DNA of 20,524 nucleotides, taken from the NCBI GenBank assembly GCA_964444885.1, contig CAYUIZ010000052.1, positions 1-20,524 of the forward strand. Direction: 5' to 3'. The notes beneath the pieces were generated by a model. That model saw only the letters and a program-made list of their open reading frames with translations. It did no database searches and was not told where the DNA came from. The translations under genes were made by a program, and so were the position numbers. This DNA comes from CAYRGQ01 sp964444885 (lineage in GTDB: Bacteria; Bacteroidota; Bacteroidia; Sphingobacteriales; Sphingobacteriaceae). Shown here in pieces: positions 17,238 through 20,524 of the stretch (position 1 is the first letter of the stretch; each line of letters starts with the position of its first letter).

Positions 17238-19306
17238 GTAATGTGGGTGCTGGATATCGGATGGTTTATGCCCTTGCGCTTGCGATATGGTACTTCTCTT
17301 GGGGCTCGAACGTATTTGCGCAACAACACATCGACAGCCTACAGGATCAATTGGCTATCGAATCTAACGATTCGGTACGTGTGCTGATGATGATCGAGCT
17401 ATCGCGGGAAATGAATCGCATGTCCCAGCAAGGTGATGAGGACATCCGGATGGCCAAACAGGCGATGGAAACCGCGGCAGCGCTGGACACCTTCTTGTAC
17501 GCGCAGGCCCTAGACAACCTCGGGTTGCTCTATCGTTTTTATCAGCAGTACCAGGAGGCTATCAGCTTCCATGCCAGAGCGTACGACTTGATCGCCGACC
17601 GCGATGGACACGCCGTGGATAAAATGCGGTATGCCAACAATGCGGGGGTGGCATGCCGATACAACGCCGATTACGACATGGCCGTTGATTACCACATGAA
17701 AGCCCTCCGCCTGGCCGAAAAGGAAAACAATACACGGAATATAGAGATTGCCTGCAACGGGATCGGTAATACATTAATGGCTATCCCCGGTAAAGAGAAG
17801 CAGGGGCTTGAATACCTGGAAAAGGCACTAGGCGTTGCAAAACAGGTGGGCAACCAGCGCGGAATAGCCATCCAGAACTTAACCATAGGTGGGTATTACG
17901 ATCAATTAGGGCAGCACACAATAGCACGGACTTATCTCCGTCAGATATTGGCAATCAACGAAACCCGAAAAGACGAAAGAGGTAGGGGGCTGGGTCTTAA
18001 GGCGCTGGGGGAGAGTTATCTTGCAGAAGGCAAGGACTTGCAACAAGCCGAACGGTATTTTAATGAAGCATTAGCGGTATTCCAGCATGTCAACGATCGG
18101 CAGCAACAAGCGCACACGCTATTGGAATTGGGCAACTTGGATGCCTCCAGACAACATTACAAACAGAGTTTACCCAAATTGGAAGAAGCCATGCAGATCG
18201 CCGGGGAGCTCAACGACCGAGAACTATTACATGCCACTGCCCTCACGATATCGAAGCACTATGAGGCGCTGAACAACTACCCCTTGGCGCTGCGCTACTA
18301 TAAAAAAGCACAGGACTATCAGAACAGTATCAATCTGACAAACCAGGCTGTACAGGTTTCAGCGATAGCCGGTCGATATGATGTAGAAAAGAAAGAATCA
18401 GAAATCGAATTGCTGAAATCGGAGCAATCCGTGCAAGAGCTGCAGTTGGAGCGGCGCACCAGTCAACTGAATGCCCGCGGCGTCATTATTGTGTTATTGA
18501 TTGCCCTATTCTTAGTCTTAGTGGTGGTTTTTCTGTTGCGGAACAAAAGTCGTAAAGATCGAATAAAGGCGGAACAGTTATTGGCAAAAGCCGAAAATGA
18601 ACGGCTCAAACTTGTATATGAAAAGAACCTGATGGAGGCAGATATCCTAGCCAATCAAATGCAAATCAATCCGCATTTTCTATTCAATTGCCTCAACTCC
18701 ATCAAAAGCATGATCCAAAACAATGACAATAAACAAGCGACCAAATATTTGGTCAAGCTTGCCAGCTTTGCACGGATCGTACTCGAAACTGCCAACAAAC
18801 CGGTACATTCGTTACAAGACGAACTTGCACTCATGGTATACTATATTGACCTGGAGAAAAACCGGTTTGATAATAGCTTTAGCTATTCGATTACCAACGC
18901 ATTGGATACAGCAGGGAAAGACATTCCGCTACCCAGCCTGCTGCTACAACCCTTCGTGGAAAATGCCATCTGGCATGGGCTGCTCCCGAGCGAAAAAGCA
19001 ATCAAAATGCTCGCTATTATCGTGGAACAAACGGAAGACGGGGTTCAGGTATCCATAGATGATACCGGGGTGGGCAGGTCCCACGCCTCCAACAGTACTA
19101 AACTACACAAAAGCAGGGGAACGGAAATCAATAATAAGCGTATTGCACTGTTCAACAAGAGCCACCCTAATAGCATACATTACGAATTTGTAGACAAAAA
19201 AGATGAAGCGGGCCATGCGTTAGGCACAGCTGTCGTTATTCGTATAGAAACGAAGAACGCAAGAGAGAGCTTCCAAGAAATCAAAGGGTTACAGCGAACC
19301 CTTTAA
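17234..19306 (+). CDS. LytS-type sensor histidine kinase with TPR sensor
   Basis: A signal peptide (cleavage after VFA, residue 29) precedes a periplasmic array of tetratricopeptide-like helices (about 30-395; for example ALDNLGLLYRFYQQYQEAI and AIQNLTIGGYYDQLGQ). One membrane helix follows at about 413-437 (IIVLLIALFLVLVVVFLL), flanked by coiled coils. The cytoplasmic PF06580-type domain has phosphoacceptor His481 in INPHFLFNC, the N-box PFVENAIWHGL with Asn577, and the DDTGVG G-box with Asp610. The kinase core is clearly related to that of the kinase at 14460, but the sensor is different, so the two pairs should respond to different cues. TPR sensors usually imply recognition of a protein or peptide (inference). 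Its start overlaps the previous stop by 4 bases; its regulator follows after 11 bases. Confidence 0.93.
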   Translation: MSNVGAGYRMVYALALAIWYFSWGSNVFAQQHIDSLQDQLAIESNDSVRVLMMIELSREMNRMSQQGDEDIRMAKQAMETAAALDTFLYAQALDNLGLLYRFYQQYQEAISFHARAYDLIADRDGHAVDKMRYANNAGVACRYNADYDMAVDYHMKALRLAEKENNTRNIEIACNGIGNTLMAIPGKEKQGLEYLEKALGVAKQVGNQRGIAIQNLTIGGYYDQLGQHTIARTYLRQILAINETRKDERGRGLGLKALGESYLAEGKDLQQAERYFNEALAVFQHVNDRQQQAHTLLELGNLDASRQHYKQSLPKLEEAMQIAGELNDRELLHATALTISKHYEALNNYPLALRYYKKAQDYQNSINLTNQAVQVSAIAGRYDVEKKESEIELLKSEQSVQELQLERRTSQLNARGVIIVLLIALFLVLVVVFLLRNKSRKDRIKAEQLLAKAENERLKLVYEKNLMEADILANQMQINPHFLFNCLNSIKSMIQNNDNKQATKYLVKLASFARIVLETANKPVHSLQDELALMVYYIDLEKNRFDNSFSYSITNALDTAGKDIPLPSLLLQPFVENAIWHGLLPSEKAIKMLAIIVEQTEDGVQVSIDDTGVGRSHASNSTKLHKSRGTEINNKRIALFNKSHPNSIHYEFVDKKDEAGHALGTAVVIRIETKNARESFQEIKGLQRTL

Positions 19307-19317
19307 AAGTAACATAT

Positions 19318-20079
19318 ATGATGAAGATAGCTATTCTTGATGATGAATTACATTGCGTAGAGAGCCTGGTATCAGACATTGATCGGCTGTTTCCTGAATT
19401 ACCCATTGTTTATAAGGGTACCAAACCAATAGCAGCTATCGACGCGTTGAAACGTATCGACATCGATTTGCTTTTCTTGGATGTAGAAATGCCGCTGATG
19501 AATGGATTTGATTTCTTGAATCAATTTGATGATTTATCATTCGACGTTATCTTTACCACTGCCTATAACAAGTACGCCATGAAAGCATTTAGCGTACAAG
19601 CGATTGATTACCTATTAAAACCCATAGACGAAGATGAGCTTAAAGAGACCATGATTCAATACATCGAAATGAGGAAGATGTCGGAGGACCCTGCTTCAGA
19701 TGTAACACAGCTATTGGGCTTTTTGAAAAAAGAAGGCATTTTGAAGAATAAACTCGCGGTTCCTACTGCAGATGGGATGGAATTCATCGAAATAACAAAC
19801 GTCGTTTACTGCCAAGCCCATGGTAATAACACCAAGATACACACCCTTGATGGTCGGTCGATTATGATTTCCCGGGCGTTAAAAGAGTTGGAAAAATCCT
19901 TGAATAAATTTATGTTCATACGAGTCCACCAATCCTACCTGGTCAATCCGAATTACGTGGAGAAGTACAGCCGAAATGACGGTGGTTTCCTGATATTAGC
20001 TAACGATGAGCGGGTTCCGGTAGGCAGCTCAGAACAGCAGGCTATCATTGACGTCTTCGAGCGTTTACAAAGCGAGTAA
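19318..20079 (+). CDS. LytTR-family response regulator, second pair
   Basis: The 253-residue protein (or 252 from the second Met) has a receiver domain with Asp8/Asp9, phosphoacceptor Asp55 in LFLDVEMP, Thr81 in FTTAY and Lys101 in LLKP. The LytTR domain covers about 150-250, with VVYCQAHGNNTKIH, LKELEKSL and FIRVHQSYLVNP. Receiver landmarks fall at the same residue numbers as in the regulator at 16482, and the LytTR motifs match closely, so the two are paralogues. It is the last gene of the run of closely spaced genes. The stop TAA is at 20077-20079 and is followed by a short gap with a 21-base-period repeat. Confidence 0.95.
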   Translation: MMKIAILDDELHCVESLVSDIDRLFPELPIVYKGTKPIAAIDALKRIDIDLLFLDVEMPLMNGFDFLNQFDDLSFDVIFTTAYNKYAMKAFSVQAIDYLLKPIDEDELKETMIQYIEMRKMSEDPASDVTQLLGFLKKEGILKNKLAVPTADGMEFIEITNVVYCQAHGNNTKIHTLDGRSIMISRALKELEKSLNKFMFIRVHQSYLVNPNYVEKYSRNDGGFLILANDERVPVGSSEQQAIIDVFERLQSE

Positions 20080-20088
20080 TCCCCTATC

Positions 20089-20118
20089 AGGATACACGGA
20101 TAGCGTATAAGGATACAC
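20089..20118. repeat. Direct repeat AGGATACAC, 21-base period
   Basis: AGGATACAC occurs at 20089-20097 and again at 20110-20118, separated by 12 bases. Nine-base direct repeats with a 12-base spacer are the textbook layout for LytTR regulator sites. The GGATAC core also occurs in the operator-like copy at 3385-3400. The repeat follows the second regulator gene and overlaps the start of the HNH fragment's open frame. It may instead be a chance repeat or a deletion scar. Confidence 0.3.
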
Positions 20119-20488
20119 CCACGGGCCAATGCAGTGTATTTATACCGGTAAAACACTAGCAAAGGGAAGCTACCATGTGGAGCACTTTGTGCCATACAGC
20201 TTTGTATCGCACGACCAGATATGGAACCTGATCCCTGCTGACAATGCCTTTAACCTGACCAAAAACAACAAGCTGCCGCCATTGGAAACATACTTCGAGC
20301 CCTTTTATGGGCTCCAATCGCTAGCTATCGAGACCTACCTGAAGCATAAACCACACGACAGGCTGCTTGAGGATTATTTCTATATTAGTGCGGATTTATC
20401 GGGTGGATTGTCCCGGGATCGGTTCTACGACGTGATTCACCCGAGGGTTACCATCGCAGCAAATAGTGGCTTTGAATTCTTAACGTAA
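20111..20488 (+). pseudogene. C-terminal fragment of an HNH endonuclease-like protein
   Basis: The frame opens after a TAA at 20108-20110 and has an ATG at 20129, giving 119 residues. It carries a recognisable HNH core: CIYTGK, then HVEHFVPYSF (His19 by the ATG numbering), DQIWNLIP (Asn33), NLTKNNKLPPLETY (Asn42). In the Bacteroidota HNH family that this resembles (from memory, about 300 residues), this core sits at the C-terminal end after a long N-terminal region. That region is absent: the space upstream is occupied by an intact LytTR gene. The in-frame residues just before the ATG (GPMQCIYTG) also look like family sequence, so the Met is probably internal. I read it as a remnant left by a deletion, though a short expressed HNH protein cannot be excluded. 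Confidence 0.6.
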
Positions 20489-20492
20489 TACC

Positions 20493-20524
20493 ATGTCCAT
20501 TCAGAATTTTCTTGAGATACCTGC
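20493..20524 (+). CDS. Start of a gene cut by the window edge
   Basis: An ATG five bases after the HNH fragment's stop opens the frame MSIQNFLEIP, which runs off the window. The opening resembles the N-terminus of rhodanese-type tRNA 2-selenouridine synthases (MnmH/SelU), which begin with a similar short strand-helix before the rhodanese domain. Ten residues are far too few to assign it. Confidence 0.3.
   Translation, partial: MSIQNFLEIP

Noticed and set aside
1..20524. CRISPR arrays, tRNA or rRNA genes, insertion sequences
   Set aside because: No spaced repeat series, cloverleaf-like sequence, rRNA stretch or transposase frame was seen on either strand.

Overview
The window reads as Bacteroidota chromosome, most like the Sphingobacteriaceae (inference from gene style; no marker gene is present). 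Signs are lipoproteins with short Bacteroidota-type lipoboxes, 'YAQ/AHAQ/VFAQ' signal cleavage sites, an 8-base promoter element of the TAnnTTTG type, A-rich leaders with weak Shine-Dalgarno sites, carboxypeptidase-regulatory-like domains in a giant secreted protein, and LytS/LytTR two-component pairs with a 7TMR-DISM or TPR sensor.

Layout. Bases 1-184 hold no gene but contain a nested inverted repeat (23-83). A leftward cluster (185-3219) encodes a small outer-membrane beta-barrel followed by four lipoproteins, probably one operon. A divergent control region (3220-3483) separates it from a rightward lipoprotein gene (3484-4044). Rightward genes follow: a 572-residue outer-membrane beta-barrel (4158-5876), a 2155-residue secreted beta-rich protein (5886-12353) and a 680-residue secreted protein with four fibronectin type III-like domains (12373-14415). 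Next are two complete LytS-type kinase/LytTR regulator pairs in tandem (14460-17237 and 17234-20079). The right edge holds an HNH-nuclease fragment without its N-terminal part (20111-20488) and the first ten codons of another gene (20493 onward).

How it may work together. Spacing is tight from 4158 to 20079 (9, 19, 44, 3, -4 and 11 bases), so barrel, giant protein, FN3 protein and both signalling pairs look like one locus: a surface structure or surface-exposed assembly with its own sensory control. This is inference; I cannot name a characterised system with this composition.

The most striking sequence signal is the divergent control region. Both divergent promoters carry a tandem pair of about 16-base motifs repeated at exactly 21 bases (two helical turns). 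The promoter-proximal copy sits exactly 28 bases upstream of the best -7 box on each side. This is the geometry expected for a LytTR-type activator and may link the lipoprotein genes to the regulators encoded downstream.
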